A stretch of DNA of 64,000 nucleotides from the NCBI RefSeq assembly GCF_026898095.1, contig NZ_CP114015.1, positions 496,001-560,000 on the forward strand, written 5' to 3'. Shown here in pieces: positions 46,116-54,634 of this stretch (position 1 is the first letter of the stretch; each line of letters begins with the position of its first letter). The stretch is from Arthrobacter sp. ATA002 (GTDB taxonomy: Bacteria; Actinomycetota; Actinomycetes; Actinomycetales; Micrococcaceae). The notes below the pieces were generated by a model. It worked only from the letters and a program-made list of their open reading frames with translations. It did no database searches and was not told the DNA's origin. The translations under genes and the position numbers were made by a program.

Positions 46116-47174
46116 TCAGCCGCCGTTGGACTGGCGGATCCCGCTGCCGAGGGCTTCGAAGGAGTAAACGAAGCCGCCGTCGTCCCCGCTGACCGTCATG
46201 TAGGCCTCGGTGCTGCCGGGATTAATCGCCACGTTGGTGGCGGAGGACAGGCCCCCGGCGGCGTCGTCCGGAACCGAGACCGTGGCGAGGTGTTTGCCCT
46301 GAGGGCTGTAGACGAAGATGCTCGGCTGGCCGTGCACAGCCTGGTAGATGTTGCCGTCGGCATCCACTGCGTTGGAATCGATCTGGCTCTTGCCGCCGCT
46401 GAAGTGCAGGCCCGGATGCGAGGTTGTCACTTCGGTCCGGTCCCCGTTCAGGCCGAGGTAGTCAACTCGGTTTGCCGAGTACTGGCTGACCCACAGACCC
46501 TTGAAGTCCTCGGTGAAGGAGATTCCGTTGGGGGCCGGGAGGTCCTTTGCCAGAACTGTCGGTTCGGCGGTGTCCTTGTCGAGCCTTACAACCCTTCCCT
46601 GTGCTTCCTCGGCCGGACCGTCGTGGCCGGTGGTGTCGCTGAGGAAAAGGTGTCCGTCCGCGTCAAAGGCAAGGTCGTCGAGCTTCATCTGCGTGCCGTC
46701 CACGTCGCCGGCGAAGAACGTCTGCGGATCCGTGCCTTCGGCAGTGATGCTCTGGACCTTTCCGCCGACATAGTCCGTCAGGTACAGCCGCCCGTCCTGC
46801 GGGCTGAACTGCGCCGAGGTGAAGGCGCTGGCCTCGTCCGTGTAGATCCCCTCGACGCTGCCTTCCCCGACATCGACCTTGAGGACCTTGGGGTCGCCCG
46901 GAGGAGCGGTCACGTCGACGACGAACAGGCCGCCGTCGGGCCCGAACGTGGGCCCCTCGATCAGGGTCATTCCCGATTCCGGGTGAACCTCACTGACCTG
47001 GGCCACCTTTTCGGCGGTGATCCCGGCGGCGTTCTCCGCGGCGGGATTTGTGCTGCCGTCCCCGGGGGATGCAGCCGGCACGGGCTCTCCGGCACAACCG
47101 ACGAGGGCGCTGATCATTCCCAGCGCCGCTGCTGTCTGCAAGATTCTGGTGGACTGGGTTGTGCGTTCTGACAT
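46116..47174 (-). CDS. SMP-30/gluconolactonase-like beta-propeller lipoprotein
   Basis: 352 residues. A Type II signal peptide with lipobox LVGC (Cys at about residue 27) is followed by a Pro/Ser/Asn linker and a six-bladed propeller: EGPTFGPDGGLFVVDV, AQFSPQDGRLYLTDYVG, LDDLAFDADGHLFLSDTTG and PNGISFTEDFKGLWVS. This places it on the outer face of the membrane, as a putative lactonase or a ligand-binding propeller. Metal-ligand residues typical of gluconolactonases (Glu in EGP, Asn in PNG) are kept. An inverted repeat lies 92 bp upstream. Confidence 0.85.
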   Translation of the reverse strand: MSERTTQSTRILQTAAALGMISALVGCAGEPVPAASPGDGSTNPAAENAAGITAEKVAQVSEVHPESGMTLIEGPTFGPDGGLFVVDVTAPPGDPKVLKVDVGEGSVEGIYTDEASAFTSAQFSPQDGRLYLTDYVGGKVQSITAEGTDPQTFFAGDVDGTQMKLDDLAFDADGHLFLSDTTGHDGPAEEAQGRVVRLDKDTAEPTVLAKDLPAPNGISFTEDFKGLWVSQYSANRVDYLGLNGDRTEVTTSHPGLHFSGGKSQIDSNAVDADGNIYQAVHGQPSIFVYSPQGKHLATVSVPDDAAGGLSSATNVAINPGSTEAYMTVSGDDGGFVYSFEALGSGIRQSNGG

Positions 47175-47265
47175 TCGGGCTCCATTACGGGACGTGGGGG
47201 GTCCTTGGGCCGGCCGGGAACCGTGCAGTCCTTTCCAGACTTAGGAGCGCAGCCGCCCAAAGTGC

Positions 47266-47280
47266 TTAGGGTAATCCTAA
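47266..47280. promoter_or_regulatory. inverted repeat TTAGG-n5-CCTAA, possible DtxR/IdeR-like box
   Basis: Perfect arms upstream of the lipoprotein gene (minus strand). The half sites look like those of iron boxes (TTAGG/CCTAA) but the centre does not fit the full 19-bp consensus. Confidence 0.3.
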
Positions 47281-47343
47281 CCTTTTACGGGGCCGAAAGG
47301 TCTTGAGCATCCTTGATGCCGGCCATCCAGCCTAGGTTTTGTG

Positions 47344-47384
47344 AACTCCCAACAAGCTCCCAATCTGATTTGGAGTTGGGAGTT
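47344..47384. other. 10-bp perfect inverted repeat in an AT-richer gap
   Basis: AACTCCCAAC and GTTGGGAGTT face each other over 21 bases, with CTCC/GGAG pairing inside. The gap 47281-47628 between the lipoprotein and HNH genes has lower GC than its surroundings; I see no gene in it. Confidence 0.5.
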
Positions 47385-47615
47385 TACTCAGTCGGCAAGC
47401 TGGGCGGCGAGGTATCCACTGACGCAGAGTTTTTCGGTGCAGCAACCGTGATCGTCACCACCCCTATCCTCCAGGAAGCGGCTCGAATCGTGATTGCCGA
47501 TGTTTGAAAAATGGTTGCGTGGCACTGATTACTCTGAGTAATTTTGGCCAAAAGTCCGGTACTGAAAAGGTGAATTTGCGGCTCCACTAACCCCGGGATA
47601 GTGCGGTTGTGGGGA

Positions 47616-47621
47616 TAAAAT
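47616..47621 (+). promoter_or_regulatory. -10-like hexamer TAAAAT
   Basis: Ends 7 nt before ATG 47629, with no ribosome site, so a leaderless start of the HNH gene is likely. Confidence 0.45.
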
Positions 47622-47628
47622 AGAACAC

Positions 47629-49154
47629 ATGTACGAAGTGACGCCGGAGGGTGGAAATCACGCCGATGACCGAACCAGTGAAGGAGCTGATTCGGATAAT
47701 TCGGTGCTGACCCCGGACGCCGCCCTCGTGAAGCGCTGGACCGGTACCCTGGCCGGTTCTGCCGGTTCTGCTGTGCCGGAATCCCGCTCCACTCCGGATG
47801 AACATCTTCTGACCTCCCTGATCGATCAGATCCGGACCCTGGAGGAACTCAAAGCGGCGGCTTCGGCGGCGCAGGCCCGGGCCGCGGCGGTATTTGACGC
47901 CATGACCCGGCGAGCCCAGTCAGCGGCCGGTGTGCGGCCGGAGCATCTCGGCAAGGGAGTCGGTGCGCAGATTGGGTTCGCCCGCCGGGAGTCGCCCGCC
48001 CGCGGAACCCGGCTGCTGGGTCTGGCCCGGATTCTGACCCGGGAAATGCCGCACACCCTGCATGCCCTGACACTGGGCGTAATCAGCGAGTGGCGGGCAA
48101 CCCTTCTGGTGCGGGAGACCGCGTGTCTGACGCTGGAGGACCGGCAACGGATCGACGAGCAGGTGGCGGGGAACCTGGCCGGCCTGGAACAGCTGGGCGA
48201 CCGGCAGTTGGTTGCCCGGATCAAGACGCTGTCCTATGCGCTGGACCCGCACGCCGTGGTGAACCGGGCCGCCAAAGCGGTGTCGGAACGGTTCGTGTCC
48301 TGCCGGCCGGCACCGGACACCATGACCTATGTAACCGCCCTGCTCCCGGTCGCCCAGGGGGTGAGTGTCTATGCGGCCCTGACCCGGGAAGCCGACCGGC
48401 TGCGGGCCGCCGGAGACGTCCGGACCAAGGGGCAGATCATGGCAGACTCCTTGGTGGAGCGCACCACCGGGCAGGCCCATGCCGAGGACGTCCGGATCGA
48501 AGTGCAGCTGGTCATGACGGACCGGACGCTGCTGGCTGGAGCCGCAGAGCCGGCGGTGCTGCCCGGGTATGGGATGATTCCCGCTCAGACTGCCCGAAAT
48601 ATGGTCCGCAGCGATACCCGCACGGGCGAAAGCCCCGACCCAGCCACTTCCTCAGCGCGGCACAGCGAATAAGCACGGCGCCGCGCGTAGCCGGCTCTAA
48701 ATCGGAGAAGGCCAGGCAGGTGTGGTTGCGCCGGCTGTACACGGCGCCGTCCACCGGGCAGCTCGTGGGGATGGACTCCCGGGCGCGGCTGGTTCCGGAC
48801 GGTATGGCCCGGTTCATCGCAGTCCGTGACCAGGTGTGCCGGATGCCCTGGTGTGGAGCTCCGATCCGGAATTTTGACCATGTCCGTCCCTTCCATGACG
48901 GCGGGAAAACCAGCGTCGACAACGTTCAGGGCCTGTGCGAGGCCTGCAACCAGGCCAAGGAAGCGCCCGGCTGGAGCTCTTCGGTCCAAGTGGACGGAAC
49001 AAGGGATCCGCACTCTGCTGCACCCCGGCACACGGTCCGGACGCAGACGCCCACCGGGCACGTTTACCGTTCCACGGCTCCACCGCTGCCGGGACGAGTC
49101 ATCCGGACGGCAACCTCCGCGAGTCCGGCGGGCGCCACAACTACCCCGGAATAA
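47629..49154 (+). CDS. DUF222 - HNH endonuclease protein (frame break near 48630)
   Basis: 508 residues after one-base correction. The DUF222 region (LLTSLIDQIRTLEELKAAAS, LGLARILTREMPHTLHALT, GQIMADSLVERTTGQAHAED) leads to an HNH nuclease domain: FIAVRDQVCRMPWCGAP, NFDHVRPFHDGGKTSVDN and LCEACNQAKEAPGW, with CxxC-type Zn-binding Cys pairs and the HxxP-N-H pattern. The first frame stops at 48672; the HNH part is one frame away. These multi-copy genes are very common in actinobacteria and of unknown biological role. Confidence 0.83.
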
Positions 49155-49227
49155 CCACACCATCCGAGCACGATGGCGGGCCCTCAGCGGAAGCCGCCAT
49201 CGGTTTAGGCAATAAAGTCAAAAATCA

Positions 49228-49383
49228 CGTAACAAGAGCACACATTCATTGTGCTAAGGACTGTTACGAAAAGGTTGCGGTTCGCCCGGACGCGGGTAAT
49301 AAACGGGCCGCAGCAACCGCAGGCCATTACGTTGGCCAGTGGAAATTCCCGGCCCGAAAAGGGCATGGTGAACAATACGTAAC
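49228..49383. promoter_or_regulatory. GTAAC-type repeats upstream of the osmoprotectant operon
   Basis: CGTAAC at 49228-49233, its complement GTTACG at 49263-49268 and CGTAAC at 49378-49383. Inside the first pair lies AGCAC-n9-GTGCT (49237-49255). MtrA of the MtrAB system binds GTAAC-type direct repeats and controls osmoprotectant uptake in Corynebacterium, so MtrA control is a candidate explanation. Confidence 0.35.
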
Positions 49384-49404
49384 TGATGTGAAGAAGGTCT
49401 TGAT

Positions 49405-50046
49405 GTGTTGGAATTCGTGCGCGACAGGGCGGAACAAATCCTCTTTGCCAGCTGGCAGCATTTCAGCCTGGTCTTCCAGTGCCTTCTCCTCGCTACCGTC
49501 CTGGCCGTTGTCGTGGCAGCACTGGTCTACCGCAGCACCACGCTAAGCAGTGTTGCCAACAGCCTCTCGGCCATTGGCCTCACCATCCCGTCCTTCGCCC
49601 TGATCGGCCTGCTGATCGCCCCGCTGGGCTTCGGCCCAACCCCCGCCGTCGTCGTGGTGGCGTTCTTTGCGGTCCTGCCCATCCTGCGCAACGCCGTCGT
49701 CGGTTTGTCCGGCGTCGCCCCGTCCGTGGTGGAGTCCGCCCGCGGAATCGGCATGAGCCGGCTGCGCACGCTGCTGACCGTGGAACTTCCGCTGGCCTGG
49801 CCGGTCATCCTGGCCGGTGTGCGAGTGTCCGCCCAAATGGTCATGGGCATCGCCGCCGTTGCCGCCTACGCACTGGGCCCGGGCCTGGGCGGGTTTATCT
49901 TCAACGGCCTCTCCCGGCTGGGCGGTGCCAACTCCATTGAATCGGTGGCTGTCGGCGTCGTCGGCGTCATCCTGCTGGCCCTGATCCTTGACCTATTCCT
50001 TGTCGGCCTCGGCCGGCTCACAACTCCGCGAGGTATCCGTGTCTGA
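49405..50046 (+). CDS. osmoprotectant ABC transporter permease (OpuC/ProW type)
   Basis: 213 residues with five to six TM segments. GLTIPSFALIGLLIAPLGFG and the permease EAA-loop VVESARGIGMSRLRTLLTVELPLAWPVILAGVR are typical of glycine betaine/carnitine/choline permeases. It starts at GTG 49405 with AGAAGG upstream and overlaps the ATPase start by 8 bp. First gene of a permease - ATPase - permease - binding protein operon. Confidence 0.92.
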   Translation: MLEFVRDRAEQILFASWQHFSLVFQCLLLATVLAVVVAALVYRSTTLSSVANSLSAIGLTIPSFALIGLLIAPLGFGPTPAVVVVAFFAVLPILRNAVVGLSGVAPSVVESARGIGMSRLRTLLTVELPLAWPVILAGVRVSAQMVMGIAAVAAYALGPGLGGFIFNGLSRLGGANSIESVAVGVVGVILLALILDLFLVGLGRLTTPRGIRV

Positions 50047-51337
50047 GACCCAAACCGTCACGCCCGGCGCTGCCGGAACCGCTGGAAAGAACACCGGTGC
50101 GAGCATCCTGCTGGACAACGTCACCAAGCAGTATCCCGGCCAGGCCAAGCCGGCCGTGGGAGGGCTGACCCTGGAAATCCCGCCGGGCAGCATCGTCATG
50201 TTCGTGGGCCCTTCGGGCTGCGGCAAAACCACCACACTCAAAATGATCAACCGCCTGATCGAGCCGACGGAGGGCAGCATTGTCCTCAACGGTGAAGACG
50301 TCACCACCATGGATGGCGACAAGCTGCGCCGCCGGATCGGCTACGTGATCCAGGCCGGCGGGCTCTTTCCCCATATGACCGTGGCAGCCAACATTGGGAT
50401 CGTGCCCAAAATGCTCGGCTGGAGCAAGGCGGAGATCGCTGCGCGGGTGGACGAACTGCTGGAGCTGGTCTCCCTGGATCCCGCCCTGTACCGGGACCGG
50501 TATCCCCGCGAACTTTCCGGCGGGCAGCAGCAGCGGGTGGGCGTGGCCCGGGCACTGGCAGCGGATCCGCCCGTCCTGCTGATGGATGAGCCTTTTGGTG
50601 CCGTGGATCCCATCACCAGGCAGCGGCTCCAGGACGAACTCCTGAACATCCAGTCCGAACTGAACAAGACGATTGTCTGCGTCACCCATGACTTCGATGA
50701 AGCCGTGAAGCTCGGCGACTGGATCGCCGTCTTTGATGAGGGGGCGCAGCTGGTCCAGTACGACTCCCCGGAGCGGATCCTGGCCAATCCGGCCAACGAA
50801 TTTGTGGAAAACTTTATCGGTTCCGGTGCCGGCCTCAAGCAGCTCACCCTGACCCGGGTTAATGAAGTCGAGCTGGAAACAGCCCTCACCGCAGCCCCGG
50901 GCGATCTGGCCAGCGACGTGATGTCCCGTCTGCAGGGTGCCGGGGCGCAGCAGGCCGTTGTCCTGGATTCACGGCGCCGGCCGATTCAGTGGCTCACCCG
51001 CCGCCAGCTCAGCCGCTTGGAACGGGTGTCGTCAACGGTGGACTCCAAGCTGCCGGTGATTGGTGACCGCGCCACCCTCAACGACGCGCTGGACACCATG
51101 CTGGTTTCCAGTGCCGGCGCGGCTCTGGTGACCGGGCCCCGCGATGTGTTCCTGGGGCTTATCACGGTTGAAACCGTGATGCAGGCCATCACCGATGCGC
51201 ATGAAGCGGCGCTTGAGGGGGCTTCGGCAGCTCCGGTGGGCATCAACAGCGGCCTGATCGAGCGGGCGCATCAGTACGACGACGGCGGTGAAGGATCCGT
51301 GCCTGAACCAGCCACATCCGCCGGGGGCCGCGAATGA
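50039..51337 (+). CDS. osmoprotectant ABC transporter ATP-binding protein (OpuCA/ProV-like) with C-terminal CBS-type region
   Basis: 432 residues. Walker A GPSGCGKTTTLKM, signature LSGGQQQRVGVA, Walker B VLLMDEPFGAVDP and VTHDFDEA are followed, after FIGSGAGLKQL, by a region with two CBS-like motifs (QAVVLDSRRRPIQWLTRRQL and GAALVTGPRDVFLGLITVE). In OpuA such CBS pairs sense ionic strength, so gating by salt or nucleotide is expected. The GTG start at 50039 has GAGG upstream and overlaps the permease stop by 8 bp. Confidence 0.92.
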   Translation: MSETQTVTPGAAGTAGKNTGASILLDNVTKQYPGQAKPAVGGLTLEIPPGSIVMFVGPSGCGKTTTLKMINRLIEPTEGSIVLNGEDVTTMDGDKLRRRIGYVIQAGGLFPHMTVAANIGIVPKMLGWSKAEIAARVDELLELVSLDPALYRDRYPRELSGGQQQRVGVARALAADPPVLLMDEPFGAVDPITRQRLQDELLNIQSELNKTIVCVTHDFDEAVKLGDWIAVFDEGAQLVQYDSPERILANPANEFVENFIGSGAGLKQLTLTRVNEVELETALTAAPGDLASDVMSRLQGAGAQQAVVLDSRRRPIQWLTRRQLSRLERVSSTVDSKLPVIGDRATLNDALDTMLVSSAGAALVTGPRDVFLGLITVETVMQAITDAHEAALEGASAAPVGINSGLIERAHQYDDGGEGSVPEPATSAGGRE

Positions 51338-52167
51338 GCACCGCGGAAAGAACCTCACCGGCCGGGGTTCCCGGAACGGCCGCCGCCGCGGGTGAAACCG
51401 CTGCGCCGGCAACTGCTGCCCTGGCAGCCGAAACCGTCGCTAAACCAACTCCCTGGCGGGCACTCGGGCTGCAGCTTGCAGCCATTGGCATCGGGTTTGC
51501 GGCATTGGTCCTCTGGCTGCTGACCGCTGACCTGACCGCCACTGAGCAAACCACTCTGGAGCCCGGCGCGCTCTGGGGCTACACCGTGGACCACTTGGCG
51601 CTGACTGCTGTCGCCGCGGTTATCGCCCTGGCCATAGCAGTTCCCGCCGGTGTGCTGCTGACGCGCGGCCCCTTGCGGAAGCTGACCGGCCCGGCCATGG
51701 CCCTGGCCAATATTGGCCAGGCCGCTCCCGCCATTGGCCTGGTGGTGCTCCTTGCCTTCTGGCTCGGATTCGGTTTTTGGGCCGCCGTGGTGGCGCTGGT
51801 CGCGTATTCGGTTCTGCCGGTCATGCGCAACACGATGGTGGGGCTGCAGCAGGTGGACAGGCAGCTGGTCGAAGCGGGCCGCGGCATGGGCATGAGCTCC
51901 ACCGCAGTCCTGTTCAAAGTGGAACTGCCGCTGGCGGTTCCGGTGATGCTGGCCGGAGTGCGCACTGCGCTGGTGCTGCTGGTGGGAACCGCCACACTTG
52001 CCACCTTCATCAACGGCGGGGGTCTTGGGATCCTCATCACCACCGGCGTGAACCTGAACCTGACCACGGTGTTGATTGCCGGTGCGGTACTTGTGGCGCT
52101 GCTGGCCCTGGCCGTGGATTGGCTGGGCAGGGTGGCCGAGCAGCTGGCCCGCCCGAAAGGACTATGA
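51334..52167 (+). CDS. osmoprotectant ABC transporter permease (OpuC/ProW type), second subunit
   Basis: 277 residues. An Ala/Thr-rich N-terminal ~35 residues precedes a TM (LQLAAIGIGFAALVLWLLTA), then a five-TM permease core with EAA loop QLVEAGRGMGMSSTAVLFKVELPLAVPVMLAGVRTAL. It overlaps the ATPase gene (ATGA), and the binding-protein gene starts one base after its stop, confirming a tight operon. Confidence 0.92.
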   Translation: MSTAERTSPAGVPGTAAAAGETAAPATAALAAETVAKPTPWRALGLQLAAIGIGFAALVLWLLTADLTATEQTTLEPGALWGYTVDHLALTAVAAVIALAIAVPAGVLLTRGPLRKLTGPAMALANIGQAAPAIGLVVLLAFWLGFGFWAAVVALVAYSVLPVMRNTMVGLQQVDRQLVEAGRGMGMSSTAVLFKVELPLAVPVMLAGVRTALVLLVGTATLATFINGGGLGILITTGVNLNLTTVLIAGAVLVALLALAVDWLGRVAEQLARPKGL

Positions 52168-52168
52168 G

Positions 52169-53203
52169 ATGGGCATCGAACACATGCACAGCATTGGCAC
52201 GAATGCCGGCAGGAACAACCGCAGGGCGCTGGCGGCGGCCGGAGCCGCCGTCGTCGGCCTGCTCCTGGGAGGATGCGGGCTGCAGCCCGCAGCGTCCTAC
52301 ACGCCGGACAGCAATCCGGGCAGCATCCGCCCCATCGAGGACCTGCCCGGCGACGCGCAGCTCACCGTCGTCAGCAAGAACTTCACCGAGCAGCTGATTT
52401 TGGGAAAGGTGGCTGTGCTGACCGCCCGGGCGGCTGGTTTTGAGGTCACGGACCTGGCGAACGTGCCCGGCAGCCAGCCCGTGCGTGAACTCATGCTCAG
52501 CGGCCAGGCGGACATGGCCTGGGAATACACCGGCAGTGCATGGATCACCTATCTGGGCATGGAAACGGCCATCCCGGACCAGACCGAACAGTGGCAGGCG
52601 GTTTATGACGCGGACCTTGCCAACGGGCTGACCTGGGGCAAGCCCGCGCCGATGAACAATACCTATGCGATGGCGGTGCGGAGCGAAGCGGTGGGGGAGC
52701 TGGGCGGGATCACCAAGATGTCCGAAATTGCCGCCCTGCCGGTCCAGGAACGGACCTTCTGCCTGGAGCCCGAATTCAATTCCAGGCCGGACGGTTTCAA
52801 TCCGATGGCCGAGGCGTACGGAATTCCCCGCGGAACTGCCGACGGGGTGCCGGAGGAGAACATCGGCATCTATGACACGGGGCCGGTGTACTCCGCCACG
52901 GATGAGGGTGCCTGCAACTTCGGAGAGGTCTTCACCACGGACGGGCGGATCGATTCCCTGGACCTTACGGTCCTGGAAGACGACTGGGGTTTCTTTCCGG
53001 CCTACAACGGAGCTCCGGTCTTCAATACCGCAACCCTGAAGGAGTATCCGGAGCTGGAGGACCGTTTTGCCCAGGTAACGCCGCTGCTCAGCGACGAGGT
53101 GCTTCGACAGCTGAACCTTAGGGTGGATGTGCTCGGCGAAGACCCGGCCGACGTGGCCTACAACTGGATGCTGGACGAGGGGCTCATTACTGCCGCGGAC
53201 TGA
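52169..53203 (+). CDS. glycine betaine/osmoprotectant substrate-binding lipoprotein (OpuCC type)
   Basis: 344 residues. Lipobox LGGC at about residue 33 marks a membrane-anchored lipoprotein. LTVVSKNFTEQLILGKVAVL opens the OpuCC/ProX fold. QADMAWEYTGSAWITYLGM and CLEPEFNSRPDGF, with later EDDWGFFPAYNGAPVF, supply the aromatic residues that typically cage a quaternary ammonium. It captures the compatible solute for the two permeases upstream. ATG 52169 has AAAGGACTATGAG before it. Confidence 0.93.
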   Translation: MGIEHMHSIGTNAGRNNRRALAAAGAAVVGLLLGGCGLQPAASYTPDSNPGSIRPIEDLPGDAQLTVVSKNFTEQLILGKVAVLTARAAGFEVTDLANVPGSQPVRELMLSGQADMAWEYTGSAWITYLGMETAIPDQTEQWQAVYDADLANGLTWGKPAPMNNTYAMAVRSEAVGELGGITKMSEIAALPVQERTFCLEPEFNSRPDGFNPMAEAYGIPRGTADGVPEENIGIYDTGPVYSATDEGACNFGEVFTTDGRIDSLDLTVLEDDWGFFPAYNGAPVFNTATLKEYPELEDRFAQVTPLLSDEVLRQLNLRVDVLGEDPADVAYNWMLDEGLITAAD

Positions 53204-53220
53204 GTCTGGGCGCGCTGCAC

Positions 53221-53236
53221 GGCGCCGGGCGGCGCC
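53221..53236 (+). terminator. GC hairpin GGCGCC-n4-GGCGCC after the osmoprotectant operon
   Basis: A 6-bp stem near the operon end and no T-run; weak. Confidence 0.35.
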
Positions 53237-53273
53237 ACAGAGGGTGTGCGAAGAGCCGGGCAGGACAACTAAG

Positions 53274-53287
53274 TTACTGAGCAGTAA
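53274..53287. promoter_or_regulatory. perfect palindrome TTACTG-AG-CAGTAA over a -10 hexamer
   Basis: The 14-bp palindrome overlaps the TAATAT hexamer (53285-53290) of the thioesterase promoter, ideal for repression. A near-copy lies at 57653-57666. Confidence 0.6.
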
Positions 53288-53290
53288 TAT
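53285..53290 (+). promoter_or_regulatory. -10 hexamer TAATAT
   Basis: Close to consensus and 7 nt before ATG 53298 without a ribosome site. Leaderless-type promoter. Confidence 0.55.
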
Positions 53291-53297
53291 AGCGTTC

Positions 53298-53846
53298 ATG
53301 CATCTTCTCCTTCGCACCCTCCTGGTCCTCTTCCGCGCCCGCCGCCGTCCCAAGATGGGCTTCTTTGAGACGTCGTCGCTGCCCATGCGGGTGCTGCCGA
53401 CGGACATCGACGTCGCCATGCACCTGAACAACGGGATGTACCTGTCGCTGATGGACCTGGGCCGTTTCGACCTGATGGTCCGCAGCGGTTTCTGGGCCGC
53501 CATGCGCCGCAACGGCTGGAACCCCGTGGTGGGAAACGAGACCATCAGCTTCCGTAAATCGCTTGAACTGGGCCAGCGCTACACGATCGAAACCAAGGTC
53601 ATCGGGTTTGATGAGCGCGCCAGCTACATCGAGCAGCGGATGGTGGCCGACGGCGAAATTTACGCCCGTGCGTACATCGCCGCGCGCTTCGTGTCCAAGA
53701 AGGGGCCGGTGAGCAACGAGGAGATCTTCAAGGCGGCGGGGGTCCAGCCGCCGGCGGACCTCGAATTGCCCGAGTGGATCCGGCAATGGCGGGAGGACGG
53801 CGCCCTGCCGAGCACCCGCCGTCCGGCTCCGCACACCTGGGCTTAG
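53298..53846 (+). CDS. hotdog-fold thioesterase (THEM6/4HBT-like)
   Basis: 182 residues. TSSLPMRVLPTDIDVAMHLNN is the hotdog-family helix start with the DxDxxxHxNN pattern near residues 35-45, followed by SLMDLGRFDLMVRSGFW and NETISFRKSLELGQRYTIET and VIGFDERASYIEQRMV. The THEM6-like group hydrolyses or binds acyl thioesters, probably long-chain. The Arg-rich N-terminus may anchor it to the membrane surface. A palindrome covers its -10 hexamer. Confidence 0.83.
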   Translation: MHLLLRTLLVLFRARRRPKMGFFETSSLPMRVLPTDIDVAMHLNNGMYLSLMDLGRFDLMVRSGFWAAMRRNGWNPVVGNETISFRKSLELGQRYTIETKVIGFDERASYIEQRMVADGEIYARAYIAARFVSKKGPVSNEEIFKAAGVQPPADLELPEWIRQWREDGALPSTRRPAPHTWA

Positions 53847-53910
53847 TTTCCGCACGCACCATCCGTGGCCAAAACCGGGGGGACGCGTATCGCCGGCCTG
53901 CCGGGCGGCG

Positions 53911-53916
53911 TAAATT
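53911..53916 (+). promoter_or_regulatory. -10-like hexamer TAAATT
   Basis: Lies 7 nt before ATG 53924, which lacks a ribosome site; leaderless-type. Confidence 0.4.
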
Positions 53917-53923
53917 GGCGCCC

Positions 53924-54540
53924 ATGACGCTTTCCCTCAACATCTTCCTAAGTCTGGACGGTGTGATGCAGGGGCCGGGTGCCGCGGAGGAGGATCGCTC
54001 CGGCGGGTTCGAACTCGGCGGATGGCTGGCGCCGCATGTGGATGCGGGCGTGGGCCGGACCGTCACGGGATGGTTCGCCAGGGGGATTCGCTGCTTCTCG
54101 GGCGGGGCACCTACGAAATGCTGCAGCCGTACTGGGAGGCTGTCGAAGATCCGAACGATCCGGTGGCCTATGCCTTCAACCATTTGCCGAAATACCTGGT
54201 CACCTCGAGCGCAGCCACCCCGACCTGGCACAACACCAAGGTGCTGACCGGGGATTTGCTCCCGGCGGTTGCGGCGCTGAGGAACCGCCGCGGCGAGGTC
54301 CAGGTCCACGGCAGCCACCAGTTGGCCCGCACGCTGCACAACGCGGGCTTGGTGGATGAATACAGGCTGCTGGTTTTTCCGGTCGTGGTCGGAGCCGGCA
54401 AGCGCCTCTTCGACACCGGGGCAGTGCCCTCCGGTTTCCGGCTCCTTGAATCCGAGACCCTGGACAGCGGAGCCCTGCACCTGAGGCTCCGGCCAATCCC
54501 CTTCGGCACTGCCGATGCTGAACCCCGCCACCGAATCTAG
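53924..54540 (+). CDS. dihydrofolate reductase / RibD C-terminal domain protein (frame break near 54083)
   Basis: MTLSLNIFLSLDGVMQGPG gives the DHFR-like first strand and, after a frame change in the G5 run at 54081-54085, LLLGRGTYEMLQPYWEAVED, VQVHGSHQLARTLHNAGLV and LLVFPVVVGAGKRLFDTG continue the fold. With one more G the protein is 205 residues. Third RibD-like paralogue in the window. Substrate unknown. Confidence 0.82.
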
Positions 54541-54573
54541 GGGCCGGGACCAACAGCAACGGAACACAAAACA

Positions 54574-54611
54574 GCGTCAGGCGGAGCCGTAATTGCGGCC
54601 CCGCCTGACGC
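54574..54611. terminator. strong hairpin between convergent genes
   Basis: An 11-bp perfect stem GCGTCAGGCGG / CCGCCTGACGC with further GCCG/CGGC pairing inside. It separates the RibD-like gene from the heptad-repeat gene. Confidence 0.75.
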
Positions 54612-54634
54612 GTGGGTAGTGGTGTCCCGCCGGG

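Noticed and set aside
47313-47507. 64-residue plus-strand frame in the AT-richer gap.
   Set aside because: No ribosome site, spans the inverted repeat, and shows no family features.
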